Notes: generated by a model from the letters alone, not told the origin. A stretch of DNA of 64,000 bases from Lepeophtheirus salmonis (GCF_016086655.4 NC_052136.2:10850001-10914000), one strand, 5' to 3'. Positions 12,951 through 25,633 are shown, counted from the first letter of the stretch. Translations and numbers: made by a program.

Positions 12951-15900
12951 ACAATGGAAAAAAATATAACAAATTTAAATATATGTAAAATATTCCCACC
13001 ACTTCACAAATGAATTTCTGAACTGAGTACAATTTATGTTTTCAAGCTATTAAAAAGACTTTTTTTTTAAAGTGTGTGTTTCTTTTGGTTCACCTGTTGA
13101 ATAGATGTAGGTCTTAGCATTTTCTTTTTAGAAATTTCTTTTTTTTTTTAAATGTACGTATTATTAATTCAATGTTTTTTATCTAACCCGATACATACTT
13201 TGGTTGTTCAACTTGCACGCCCGATGGCAGGAAAAAATTAGAAATTTTTTAATACACCGTGATTTCTCTCTCTTTATATATAGAATATATATATATATAT
13301 ATATGTACATGAAACCTAAAAAGGTATGAGTAAAATACTTGATGTATGTATACATATGTGTTGAGTTCAAAGCTTGGTTCATCTTAAACTCTTTGTTGAG
13401 GTGTAAATGTTAAATTATACGCAAAACATGAGAAATCTAAAAAAATACAAGAAATAGAACACTTTCATTTTCTTTATTCTAGTCTTTAATTCTGAAAAGC
13501 ATAATTTACTGTTGATATCATCTCGTAATGATATCATGATTAGTAGTAACATTATTAAAAATTTTAAAAAAATTACACGCACTTTCATGTTTTGCTTCTT
13601 CAAAGAAAAGAAAATGCGTCATAAAAGTTCTTTAAAATTAAGTTATTTACCAATACAAATATTAATTGGGAAAAAACGTTTTCACTTACTTATAAAATTG
13701 TATCATAAGCCCAAATAAATCACCTTGAGGATCTTATAGATTTATTAAATAAAATGAACAAGTTTTCTAATAAATATTGAGGAAACTTTTTCCAATGTCT
13801 TGAAATATAAATAACTGAATTACTTTTTTTCTATTCTGCTACTAATTCCTTATTATAAACAACTTTGAGTGGTTGATAATTTTATTTATCTTAATATACA
13901 AGGTTTTTATTTCTATAGAATGAATTGTTGAAGACTTTAAAATGACCAACGTCTATAGTGTTAAAGTACCATAAAACATTTTTACTAGGTACAACATGGT
14001 GCTACAGAAAAACAGTGATATTTGAACTAAATACAAGTAAAATTATCTGAAAGTATATATGTAATGGCTAGTTTTTAAACACTTGATTTTATTTTGGATC
14101 GTTTGGCTTTGACAAAAATTTGCCGATCCTTACAATTATAATAGTTAATTTCTTAGTTTCATTATGTTCACAATAATGCAAAATATTCTAAGAATATGTA
14201 TATTTTTTAATACATATTTGGTCTAATATAAAATAATAAAACTGAAGTTTAAGAGATTAATTTAGATAGATAGTTAATGTTTAAGTCCTTTTATTTGCCT
14301 CTTCCATTTTGATATTCAAATACACGTTATCGATTCAAGGTTTATATAATAAGGTCTGGGCTATGGAGAAGATAATGAAATAATAATGACATCATTAAAA
14401 TAATAAGTTGGGATTATATATTTTGAATGAAATTGTCCGGAATATTGGTGAGGAATGTATTTAACAAAATACTATTACAGCAAAATATACACATATAAAT
14501 AAATTTTTATACGAATAAAACGAAAAATATTTATTTTATCTTTCCAACTTTCTACCCTAATGTCGTCATTATATAGTCACACAACTAGGAATTACTGTAT
14601 TATTTTCTTCTGCTTTTACATTATTAAATAGTAGTTTCTTTAATCTGAATTAAAAAAAAGTTTATATTCGTATAAATTTAATTGTGTATGTCTCCAAAAA
14701 TATCGACATCAACAACAACTACATTAAAACGCTATATTATAGCTTATGAAGTGTGTTACATTTCTATAAATATACTTTTGTAACAAGGATCCCTTCATTT
14801 TCTTTCCCCTTTGAAATAAATGAACAAAAGGTACCACCTATGACTGTCTACACTACAGACACGTTGCCTGGCTGAAAAGAAAATATTCTTCTAACTGTAT
14901 TTTTTATTTATTTTGGAATATTACGACGTCTTCTTCTATTTCCTTTTCTTTTGAGGTAGACCTTATAAGGGGTAACTGTCTTATAACGACAACAATAAAA
15001 GAGACACAGGAACCTTGTTTAAAAAAAAAATATATATGATGTCTAAAAATAAAGAAATTTTGATTGAAATAACTTAGTTAGAAATGAAAATAGCGTTTTA
15101 AAACCAATATTATTTATATGACTAATTTACTAATACAACGTCAGCGATTAAATCTCTAAAATATGCTTCTATGAATGACCAATTGATGTAAATCCTTTTT
15201 TAAAGTAGATGTAAATCTCTTTTTGTTCTTCATTTACACGAACGTTTTAAGTCATATATCATATAATTAACTTTTAAATAAAAAAATTGGCTAAAATCTA
15301 TCACTCAGTATTTTTCAAGCACCAATCTTTCTTTAAAATCTTTGTCAATATTTGTTCATCAATGGAAGACTATGTATGTGATGAGCTAACACAAAAAAAA
15401 TTTGGAACAAATATCATACAAATCAGACATGTCCCATGGATTTTTTTACAACATCCGTCCATTATAAGCATTTCAATCCCATTTCAAGAATGAATCTTGT
15501 TACTTAAGAAGGTTAACTATTGTTTATAACCTTCATTTGATTTATGTGACTTAATTTAGCCTAAACATGACCCTTGAAATAAGTAATATCTATCAATTCA
15601 TATTTAATTTACGATGAAAATGATCTTTTGCTACTTTGAGGGAAAATTTAGTGTCGTTAAAGGCTTAATCAGAACCTTCTTTTTTTTTATCATTTTTTTT
15701 TGAAAGATGCTAGTAATTTGTCAGAAACACGTATGAAATTCAGACTCAATTTAAAAAAAAGTCATTCTAAATTGTTTTTGTGTTGACAACCCAAATATAT
15801 CAGATTGAAAAGATTTATGTTTATGCAAAAACATGCTCTTTTGTTTTATTATGAATATATACAATCAACATTTATTGAATGCAGATGTAAGAAGGGTCAA

Positions 15901-16489
15901 AAGCACAGGAAGGTTCAAATATTTAAAAATAATCAGTAAAGCTATTACTGCGCATTATAACCTATAACTATTCAATAAAAATTAATTAATAATTTGCTAT
16001 TTTTCCACCTTCAAAACGGATAAGACTGATATATATTGTTTAAGATTAAAATATGTACAATAAGCTCAGCACATATATTTGTCAGAGTTAAATGTAAAAA
16101 TGAATTTAAAGAGATTGATTGAGATTTATACGCTAAACATAAATGAAGAATCCAAAACTGTTATGATTTATGTCTTCATGTCATTGAAATGATCAATTGA
16201 TTTTAAAATTGGATAATCGATCATTAACATTTTTTCCATATTGTTTAGATAGATTTGCGCCGAATAGGAATTATTTGACATTTGAGAAATAAAACCAATC
16301 TATTTGATCGCAGAAAAGTGAATATGAATAAACAATAATATTTCAAAAAGAGAGAATAAGTATAGTGGCAAAACCTGCTACATTGAAACAAATTCAAATG
16401 GGGAAGGAGGATTAAATATATGATTCAGCACTTGTTTCTGGAGATACTTCGTATGACAAACTTAAGTCAGGATAGTAATGTATATGTTA
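12951..16489. other. AT-rich spacer with a short AT microsatellite
   Basis: A run of (AT) about nine units long lies at 13285-13304. Frames of 60-68 codons at 13179-13718 and 15287-15493 have no recognisable motif. They are best read as chance openings in AT-rich DNA. Confidence 0.4.
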
Positions 16490-16494
16490 CGGGC

Positions 16495-16700
16495 AATGTA
16501 GAAAAAGACATTTTACAAAATGCCTGTTAGAACAAGCAAAATGCCAATCAGTGGTACAATGCACAAAATGCCCGGGCAACCTATAAAATGTCTAATAGAG
16601 TGGGCAATCGTCATTTTAACTTCATTTACATTGTCAGGTAAATTGATTATGGGTAATGTGATCATTAAACAATTTATTGCTAAGTAATTTGACATTAAGA
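16495..16700. repeat. Degenerate minisatellite-like GGCATTTTG repeat
   Basis: On the minus strand the motif GGCATTTTG or GACATTTT(A/G) recurs at irregular spacing of roughly 15-27 bases between 16500 and 16600. TTGCCCG stretches lie between some copies. A similar pattern based on GACATTTCGCCGAA lies at 26380-26520. The 60-codon frame in the stretch is a by-product of the repeat. Confidence 0.45.
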
Positions 16701-16804
16701 TGTGATAATCATATAATTTCTATGAAAGCAACTAGATAATCTCGCTTAAATAATTAAACTTAATATTGTATTCCTACAATCAAACTATTATATATTAAGA
16801 AATT

Positions 16805-17300
16805 GTCATGAGAGGCTCAATTGTATTTTGCAAAATATAGTTACCTCGACAAACAAGATGTGCAGGCAGACAGGTGGTCTTTAAGGGGGATCAAAACCTA
16901 TCACCACCACTATCCTGAGTATCAAGATCCCTTCTTGTATATTATAACACAGCCCGGCCCACGTAACACAATTGAACCGCTTGCCCACAGGGGGATCAAA
17001 ACCTATCGTCGGTACTATCCTAAGTACCAAAGACCCCTTCTAATATCTTTCCACGGTCGATACTCAGAACTTGGAGTTTGGCCTACTATCCTATCTCTGT
17101 CTCCTTAAACTGCAATCAGGAAAGTTTCATAACCCTATTAGCTAATTCTCCTGGCTTGTGATTCGCTCCTCTCTGTTTCACTTGGCCGTCCTAAGCAAAT
17201 TGTCCATGGGGGCACTTTAGATATATCCAATCAGTTTTATTTCCCACATGGCAACGCTGAAAGGTTTAAATTATCCAACTTGTCCCTGTTTTTTTTCCTC
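16805..17300. repeat. Repetitive element with a 103-base direct repeat
   Basis: GGGGGATCAAAACCTATC occurs at 16887 and again at 16990. About 50 bases after each copy align closely (ACTATCCTGAGTATCAAGAT against ACTATCCTAAGTACCAAAGA). A plus-strand frame at 16821-17108 translates the repeat into two similar peptides (GIKTYHHHYPEYQ and GIKTYRRYYPKYQ), but no known protein fits. The stretch is richer in G and C than its surroundings. It is probably part of a mobile element, class unknown. Confidence 0.5.
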
Positions 17301-17845
17301 CTCAACTCTGTAGTTGTTCAGAAAATCTAAGATATCTAGTAATAGAAACGTCGATTGGATAGTTCATTTCTTGCTCATTATATGATGCTCTTAAGTGAAA
17401 GGTAATCAAAAATTTCGATGGACCATAATAAATTTCATGCCTTGAAATATTTATAATTGATACTTTACAACTGTTCTTCCATGAATAGAAATAAAATGAG
17501 ATCTTGCAAATAGGAGACCATTTTCAATATCTGCGATTCATATATTAGCAGGACTACTATATAAAAGAGATATTGAACCTTATTTTATTCGATAGATGCA
17601 ACGTTATCCACTTCAACAAACTGTTAGTCCAAACTTTCCGTTCGAAAAGAGGATAAAGTGCATAAATATTAATCTATATATATTTCAATATCTATTAAAA
17701 AATTGTAAATCTCCATGGTGAATATTAATTTTGAGGAACACACACACAAACAAAAATAATTAAATATTACAAATATTCTTCTCGGAAAAGTACTTGAGTA
17801 GTTGCTATACCACTCCTTCGATCAGGTTGATGTCTTGATAAATAA
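17301..17845. other. AT-rich spacer
   Basis: Nothing recognised. Confidence 0.4.
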
Positions 17846-17849
17846 GAAG

Positions 17850-17940
17850 GACAGTATAGCTCAGTGAAAAATGTGCCCGGGATAAGTTATAATTCTGAAA
17901 TCAATGTGCGTAAGTTCAATACTCATTTGCTCCTAGAGAG
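17850..17940 (+). repeat. tRNA-like (SINE-like) sequence
   Basis: TATAGCTCAGTGAAAAATGT resembles an internal A box. About 45 bases later, AAGTTCAATACTC resembles a B box. The two ends do not pair into an acceptor stem, so this is not a functional tRNA gene. A tRNA-derived SINE head or a decayed tRNA copy is possible. Confidence 0.25.
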
Positions 17941-19780
17941 GGAGTTATACCTCGTCTTTACTTCTTTAATTATGTAGACAGTAGAGAATAAATTGTTAAT
18001 AAATTTTTATCATAGAAAATATATTCTAAGTATATTTAATTAGACAGTTCCTACTCACCTTACAATACTTTTTTTTAGTTTTTGTCGCAGGGATAGACAA
18101 TTGACCATTAAAAATATTTATAGAAATTAATAGAGTACTTTCCCAAATATAATGACTACAGGAAGTATTTACATATAATGTAAATAAAACGTATAAGACA
18201 AACAAGATATTACAAGGATATTGAAGTCTTTGGAATAGATAAGCACTCCAATCAAGTAATGGAGGATTAATTGTGATTCAATTTCAAATTCACAATATTT
18301 ATAATAGTTACTACGTATTTAAACACTTCTCAAACTATTAAGAATACATTATTTAATTCAAATTTTATGTGAATTACTCAACTCTCTTAAGAAGCTATGT
18401 ATAATAAGAATATTTAATTATAAGAAAACTGAATTAATCTCTCAGATAAAAAAATTATCTTCCTTTATCAAATATTTATAATTTAACATGGGTTTTATCC
18501 AACTTTGTGTAATATTTTCCTACAATATATAGTACATAAATGAAAGCAAAGTATTCAGATCAAATTAATCTGCTTATAAAGAAAGTAGACGGGAATGATG
18601 ATTTAATCTTATATATACGTATAAGTACATACTATCATTGTCTTATATTTTTTCCCAAATATAAAGATAAGGGATTAACTCTTTGAGTAAAAAAAACCCT
18701 TCCTTTCATCAATGGTAATGAATGCGTTTGTGATTTTAAAATACACATAATACCTTCTACAGATGCTTAGTGTCATGTTATATTACAGTTACGGATATTG
18801 TACAAATAGAAGAATTTTGTCTTCTTCCTCTGAAAAATATCATTAATTTGGATAAATAAGAGAAAAATAGGCTTATCTACTTATGTTATACTCCAAGGAA
18901 TTTGTTTAAGTGATGTAAAATCAAATTATCCGAGGTATGATATCATTTATTCAATAAAAACTATATTCATTTTAGAAATACGTTGTGTTTATTTACATGA
19001 TAGGAAACATCAAAATTGGATCTCTACATGGTAAATTACAGAAAAGAAACAGTTCTTAAAAACTGTAAAAAAAACTTTATGTACCTTTATGATCTACATA
19101 CTAAAAATCAATTTGATTCTATATATATATATTTTTTTAAATAGTAAATTCAATTACTTTTACTGTTGAAAAGAGGTTATTTTAAGTATGTTCTAAGCTT
19201 AATTTATAAAATCTTTCGTACATTTTTGTTCTTCATTCGTTTTGTTTTCTCTGTGAGCTACGAGGTTTTGGTAGATATTTAAAAAAAGATAGTCGAATAG
19301 TTTTTGTTACCGAAGTCTTTTGCAGAAAATCTTAAGCATCTATTTCAAATGTGCATTAATTTATGACAAAGGTTGGGTGATCGTGCTTTAAAATAATAAT
19401 ACTATTGGCACTTGAAAATTTAGGGAATATTTTAAAGATGACTGACTGTTTTGTTCCTTAAGTGATTATTTGATTTGTTAGTGTTGAGTAATTCACATTA
19501 GAAGCTTATCTTGATAAAAATGAACTGTCATATAACACTTCACAAACTTTAAAGGAAACAATGGCATAGTGTTTTAAGTAATAATTATCATTTTATTTGT
19601 CAAAATTTTGCCTATAATTATTTTTTTAAAGAATCATATAATCTCTGCTTTAAATTGATGTAAATTTGAAATGGATACTAAAAAGTTTCTGTAAAAGATT
19701 TATCAAAAAAAAAAATTTTTTAAAAATGTTGACCAAAAATCAATGGCTCACAAAGAAATAATAATTAAAATATTTTGATA
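17941..19780. other. AT-rich spacer
   Basis: No coding frame or repeat is recognised. Confidence 0.4.
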
Positions 19781-19789
19781 GTTTATAAA

Positions 19790-22260
19790 CAATAAGTGAG
19801 AGAATATATGTCAATTTTGTTTCGCTGTTTCAAAATTAATTCAGCCCCTTTTTGTCTTATTAATACAAAAAAATTCAACAACGTTCCTCCCATGTTCGAC
19901 GATGTCAACAACATACTGTATGATTCCCAAGTTTCCACAAAGTCGGGATATTCGGTTCCGATAAGAATAACTTCGGGAAGTAATCTACACCCTTCAATGT
20001 CTTGGTAATACGAGCACGAGAGAAATTAAGACTTTGTATCCTTGTCTCTAAAGGTAAGTATAATTTTTATTTCTTAAAACTAATATCTGTAAATAATGGA
20101 AATGACTCAACCCTTACTCAGGATAAGTTCACCGAATATGACGTTGCTGAAATAGTTGTCTTCAATCATTTTTATCAATTCTAAAGTTTCGAACTAATGA
20201 TTATTTACAATATAAAAAAAAAGAGTATATCAATAGATACCCCGGGATTAGATAAACCCTTAAAAATAAACTCTTCCAGAAATTTTATGAAGGCTTTCAA
20301 TTTCTGAAAAAAGATCAGGAAGTGAACTAGTAGAAGTCTCAAGCCCTACAGAAGAGGTGTCCACTATCATCTATGTTCGATCCGGAAAAAAACTAAGTTC
20401 AGAACACATCCTCTTTTTAAAATCTCAATCGCGAACTTGGTTCCTGTAATCTATTACTGGAAGTAAAAGTCACAGTGTCCAATTTTTCAACCCTCTGTCC
20501 GATCAGGAAAGGTATGATCAAGTTTGTTTTTGAGAAGTCAATATTCAAAATGCGTTAGCCACAGACATACACTTTCTAGGTGCCAACATGAAAACGTATC
20601 GATAAAAGAATAGTACGAGGCCCTACTCTTGGGGATGAACAAGACAACAGAAGAAAAAACCCTGATGTACAAAGAGGTCTACATCTGGCAACTGTGGAAG
20701 AATATCCAACATTGGTCATTATAAGGGGGAACCCCTCAAGTGGGAGACACAGACAAAGACCTACAACCAGAAATTGCAAAAGACGATGTGCAATCTGATA
20801 GTGAAGAATACAACTTAATAACAGCTTTTATTGCAAAATCCCCTTCTCTGCAGACAACGAATAAGAATGTATTTTTATTGTTGTAGACTCACAAACCGTA
20901 ACTGAAAATTCAAGCAGCTGTAAAGGAATAAGGCTTCCCGTCTCAGTTAGTGACTCTTACACCACTGGTGCAACATCATCGCCATATTCAAATAAAACAG
21001 CAAATAACTTTTCCCAACCAATGAAGAACGCCAATTCAGCGATGCAAACAGGACTCCCTTAACCTCTTAAATGACAAAATATCCACAAACAGAATATCAA
21101 AACCTCCCGGGCTGTAGAAAAAAATGCAATGGATATCCACATGTCAGCTTTACTAAAGGAGATGCCTCTACCTAACAAGAGAGCATCCTTCCGGAGGGAT
21201 CCTCCTTGTTGTAAAAAACAACAATAATGAACACAAAGCTTTTATCATCAGATGATGGAGAAATCTGGGATTAGAACAACTGTCTTCCTATTTTATGGGC
21301 CAAAAAAAGGAGAGAGTAGATTTTTTCCGATGTTATGTCACAAGCCAAAACGAATCTGGAAATTATAATAGTCATGGGGGATCTCATAAGAGATGTAAAG
21401 GGATATGATGGATTGAGGAATCTGAAGAACTGAGATAATATAGAAGAAAATATAATCTAATGTACCTCAGTCTTCAGAGGGGGCGAATCAAATCCAAGGT
21501 TCACTTTTACTAGCTTTACAAATAATAAGAAATAGTTAGGAATAGATTAGATTACATCCTTGTCTCATCCATAATAACAGAAAAACTTAACGAATTTACT
21601 ACTATACCATATCTAGGACCATTCACCTATTTACGCATCTATAGCTCTAGAAGGAACAAATCTTTCTAGAAATTGAATGTGTCACTTTTAGATTCTATAA
21701 GTAAAAGAAGATAAGAAAAGTTGATATCAGATTTTTACGATAGCCTAAGCTTTGGAATCTACTCACCAAGCTTCATGTTGGCAAATATTGAAAAAGATAG
21801 TAAGGGAATCTTAATTCCCAACGAGTGGATAGAGCAAAGGAAAAAAAAGCATTTAGAGAAAGTTTAGAAGGATTACAACACTTGAATAAGTAATTTTTTG
21901 ACATTTATAAATCACTCGAAGAGTTTGTTGATTACAAAAATATGGGTGAACTAATAAGAAGTAAATCCAAACTTGCAGATCAAAAAAATTCATAAAGCTT
22001 GAAAAGAGCTGACTTGCTAAAAAAATGCCGTATAGATATGTATCAGATGATCCGAATGACATAAAAAACGAAGCAACTAGAAACTTCAAGGAAAAATATA
22101 GGTGCAAAGAGTATAATGTAGAGAAAATTTGCCGTATGTTTTAAAAAAACTCTAGTTGGAAATAAATAAAGAGAAAGACAAAAGTTGTTACATCGTTGAT
22201 TTCTAATATTAGACAAAATATTTCCAAGTTTTGACTTAGTAGAAGAAGCAAAACTAATGG
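19790..22260 (+). pseudogene. LINE retrotransposon remnant with endonuclease domain
   Basis: Non-LTR retrotransposons encode an AP-endonuclease-like domain followed by a reverse transcriptase. On the plus strand, broken frames show endonuclease blocks in order: IIIVMGDLIRDVKG (near 21360-21405), a stretch with NPRFTFTSFTN (near 21495-21525), LDYILVSSIITEKLN (21545-21590) and the decayed GPFTYLRI (near 21620-21640, where families have DHxP). GILIPNEWIEQRKKKH follows near 21805-21850. No reverse transcriptase block is visible before the gypsy LTR at about 22265, so the 3' half seems lost. Stops and frameshifts occur every few tens of codons. The 5' part (19796-20184) has open segments containing SGYSVPIRITSGSNLHPS and VIRAREKLRLCILVSK. 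I cannot say whether they belong to this element. Confidence 0.65.
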
Positions 22261-22264
22261 AGAT

Positions 22265-22368
22265 CTGGATCACTTAAAATATTACTTCCTCGTTCAAACA
22301 CATGAAACTACGAGTTAGTATGTTCCCAGTATTAAAGTGTATTTATTAATCATAATTGGAGCGTAACA
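22265..22368 (+). repeat. Decayed 5' LTR of gypsy element 1
   Basis: The last 33 bases (TTAAAGTGTATTTATTNATA to CGTAACA) match the end of the 3' LTR at 25487-25614. Upstream similarity fades (GAGTTAGTATGTTCCCAGTA against GAGTTTGTATATTTTAAGTG). The left border is approximate. The next bases, GGGCGCAGTCGCAC, sit where a primer-binding site is expected. Confidence 0.6.
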
Positions 22369-22546
22369 GGGCGCAGTCGCACAGCAATTAAGAAGTTTCA
22401 AGCAAACAAACTTGAGAAAATTAAATACGAATAAGGATAAGCAAGCAAGAATGAATTAAAAAATGGAAAATTAATAACTTATGGAGCAGATTCAATAGCT
22501 GAAAAATAATTTAGAAGTAAAAAATCAAGAATATCCATAGAGCATA

Positions 22547-23175
22547 ATGAAAATGATAAGGGAAGAACAAAAACAAGCTCGAGATGATAACCAACAAGTC
22601 ATGGACAAAATGTTTAAAAAATTCATTGATCATAAGGGAAGTAAAGATGATGAGAAAGTCACAGAGGGAAGGCCATCAGTAAGGGTTATAGAAGTAAAAA
22701 TTCACATAACCTCAAATCATAAAAAATATGGAATTGAAAGAATTTATAAATTAGAGAGCACTTTCGAACAATTATATAATGAAAATAGGGATAAATGACC
22801 AGAAAGAAGTTAAGAAAAAAACAATTATTAAATTATGTATCTAGTCTGGAGATGTTGAACAAAATCAATCAAACCATGGAAATCAACATTGTAAAAGGAA
22901 AATTCTATAAAAGAAATTATGGTACTTATAGAAAATTACCTAAGAAAAAAACAAATATGGCATTAGAACCAATAAAATTAGTAAAACAAAAACAAAAGGA
23001 GGATGAAAAATTTGACTTCTTCTTCACTTCATTATGTGTTCGAGCAAAAAACGCTGAGATACAAAGATTTTTCTCTAAATCACGCAAGTTATCCCTCACA
23101 GAAGTAATTTTTATCTGCCTTAATGAAGAGAAGGGAAAAGTACATGAAGAGGCATTGGCTAGAAAATCATTATAA
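22547..23175 (+). pseudogene. Gag-like region of gypsy element 1, two overlapping frames
   Basis: Two frames, 22547-22798 and 22795-23175, overlap by four bases. They read as one lysine- and glutamate-rich protein split by a frameshift or lost continuity. The first has a charged helical segment (EEQKQARDDNQQVMDKM). The second ends with a helix-rich part before the stop at 23173. Position just upstream of the CCHC-like knuckle (CPRYGGNNHGKGRKCHANG near 23230) supports a gag role in particle formation. The knuckle lies in another frame after the stop. Confidence 0.55.
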
Positions 23176-23929
23176 TTAATATAAATTATAAAGCAAGAAA
23201 TTGTTAAACAGATAAGAAGTCAAAAATGTCCTCGTTACGGAGGTAACAATCACGGAAAGGGAAGAAAATGTCACGCAAATGGAAATAAGTGTACTCGATT
23301 TAGAAGAATAGGACATTATCCAAAAATTTACAAGTCCAGAATAAACGGGATATTGGAACTGGAGGAAAAATCAAGAGAAATGACGTGTTTTATAACTCCT
23401 TGGGGTAGATATTTTTTTATTAGAGCTCCGATGGGATTCATAACAACGAGGGATGCATATTGTCTTAGTGGACATGAGGTTTTGGCAATTATCTATTAAT
23501 TAATTTTATTTTTTTCGACTAGTGGCGATAAACAAGCCCTAAAAATATATAAAAAAAAATCATTATTAATAAAAGTGAAGTCAGACACTAACAAAGTTGT
23601 AGAGATGTAGCGAAAACAAAATAACATTGAATCCATTTAAATTCGTATTTGCACCACCTAAATTAAATCATTGTGGTTATATTTTATCCAAGAAGCGGAT
23701 CCAATTAAATTGAATGCTATTAATGTTTTTGCAGAGCCATCATCTATAAATAAATTGAGAAATTTTTTGGGTTCAATTGGGACAATTCTCACCAAGAAAT
23801 AGTGAAATTGTAGGTCCACTGAGAGATCTTTTATTGTCAAAAGTAGAGTATGTGTGTACCAAAAATCATTCATTATCAATGAAAGAAATTAAAGAAGTTT
23901 TAACTTCCCCACAAACATTAGCACCGTTC

Positions 23930-24478
23930 GAAACCATACTTGAAACTGATGCATCGAGAATAAATGGATTGAGACATGTGTTATGTCTGAAACACAAGAA
24001 ATAATAGAAATTTATACAGTGTGGCGCTCCTGATTTTTATCAAGTGCTGAAACAAGATACTCTATGATATAATTAGAATGTTTGGCTGTATTGTGGGCTA
24101 TAAGGAAATGTTACATATATCTAGCAGACTCACTTACATTTGTTGTAATTACAGATCATAAACCACTTCCTTCTATTCTTAATAATTGCACAATAGATAA
24201 GCTAGATTATGCTTCAGTAATTAGATTTAAATTGAAAATATCAATATATCAATTGGAAACCAAATGGATGATGTACCAGATGTATTATCGATATCACCGG
24301 TATCTCATCCCGAGGAAGATGAAGAGTTGGATAGTGATCTTGAATATCACAGAGGACAAGTTATTAGAGTTGCTGTTATTAGAGATACTCATTTTGAAAA
24401 TCAAAAAAGATTCGTTCATCCATTAATAGAAGATATTAGAAACGAGGCAATGAAAGATCAAACACATGTAAATATTTA
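23930..24478 (+). pseudogene. RNase H and linker region of gypsy element 1
   Basis: ETILETDASRINGLRHVL holds the first catalytic aspartate block of retroelement RNase H (TDAS). WAIRKCYIYLADSLTFVVIT and DHKPL (near 24100-24175) are the later RNase H blocks, including the TDH aspartate. After a frame change, VLSISPVSHPEEDEELDS and VIRVAVIRDTHFENQKR form the acidic linker that precedes integrase in this gypsy group. At least three frame changes and several stops separate the pieces. Confidence 0.75.
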
Positions 24479-24699
24479 GTCAATGCAGTTGAAAACAATT
24501 GTATAAACGATTCAGTACAACCATTTTCAAAGATATTAAATGATTGAAGTACTGAAAAAGGTCTTGTTTCATATGGTAATAGGCCGGTAGTTTGAAAAAA
24601 GAGACAAGTTCAAGTTCTTCGGGGATTGGAGAGTTCACATCAAGGTATAAATAAGACAAAAAAAGAGTTAGGCAGACGATTTCTTGGCTTGGAATGAAA

Positions 24700-25060
24700 T
24701 GAGATATTGAAGAAATGATTAAAACATTTAGAAAATATACAGACAGATTACCTAGTTTACCAAAAGAAACGATGATGATGAACTCGATACCAATGAGGCC
24801 ATTTGTGAGCACGTCTACAGATTTGTTTGAGTGCGGAGGAAAAAATTACTTGGAATTTAGAGATCGTCTTTCAGAATATCCTTATGTAGAAGAATTCAAA
24901 AGAGTTCCATCTTTAGGAGAAGTAATAATGCCATTAAGAAAAATATATTCTGTAATCTGAAGTCCAGGTAAGATAAAATTAGCTCAATTCACTTTGTCTA
25001 GTTCCAGGGAATTTTAGACATTTTTGAAGATGTAGAGAGTAACATAAGCACCATCTTCAC
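24700..25060 (+). pseudogene. Integrase fragment of gypsy element 1
   Basis: The frame 24715-24960 contains RLPSLPKETMMM, then PMRPFVSTSTDLFECGGKNY and RLSEYPYVEEFK. These fit the end of the zinc-binding domain and the start of the catalytic core of gypsy integrases, where the DLFE aspartate is catalytic. The cysteine pair expected just before RLPSLP is not kept. A decayed continuation runs to about 25060. The distal core and C-terminal domain cannot be followed through the stops. Confidence 0.7.
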
Positions 25061-25486
25061 CACATTTTCCTCAAATTAATGAACATGCTGGGAGTTTGTT
25101 TAAATAATTTTTAATCTATTAGTGAAAACAGATTGAAAATATAGATTTGATGAATTCTTACATTAAGGAGAATGGAGGAGCAAAGAGAGAAGGAGAAAAT
25201 CTGTTATTACAATAATAAAAAAAGATTTACAGAGTTGAAAATAGAAATGGATTGATAGTGCAAAATTACACAAATAATCGATGGTCTGATGGCTGACGGA
25301 TTATTGGAAAGGAAAAACATAGAAAATACTAAGTACGATTAAATACAGGAAGTATGGCGTAATGAACGTTTTTTGTGTCTGAAGAAAGGGGAAGAAATTG
25401 ACTGTGTGGAAGACAATGGTGATACACATGAAATCGGAGTCAGAAGGTCAAAAATAATTCGAGTAAAATTGAACTGGGGAGGGAGA

Positions 25487-25614
25487 TGATTTGATATATA
25501 AGTATCAACGTGTAAATAGGAAGTTTGTGTAAATATGTATTCATACACAGAATAAAGAGTTTGTATATTTTAAGTGTTTAAAGTGTATTTATTGATAATA
25601 ATTGAAACGTAACA
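25487..25614 (+). repeat. 3' LTR of gypsy element 1, 128 bp
   Basis: A purine-rich tract (GGGGAGGGAGA) ends just before TGATTTGATATATAAG. The LTR ends CGTAACA, so it has the usual TG...CA ends. A TATATAAG box near the start and AATAAA near the middle fit promoter and polyadenylation signals. At 128 bases it is short for the group. Confidence 0.7.
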
Positions 25615-25633
25615 CATTTTATTAATAATTAGC

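Larger units (their letters stand above)
22265..25614 (+). mobile_element. Ty3/gypsy LTR retrotransposon, degenerate
   Basis: The element runs from a worn 5' LTR through gag, pol and a short 3' LTR. Domain order is gag (22547-23175), a CCHC-like knuckle (about 23220-23340), a reverse transcriptase piece with RAPMGFITTRDAYC (about 23420-23470), RNase H (about 23930-24260), a linker and integrase pieces (24715-25060). This order, with integrase last, defines the Ty3/gypsy type. Much of reverse transcriptase is missing: from the RAPMG block the sequence passes quickly to RNase H. Stops are frequent, so it cannot move by itself. It replaces the 3' end of the LINE remnant. Confidence 0.85.

Noticed and set aside
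13179..13382. Minus-strand frame with YIYIYIYI
   Set aside because: It is a translation of the AT microsatellite at 13285-13304.
17850..17940. Functional tRNA gene
   Set aside because: No acceptor stem and weak B box.
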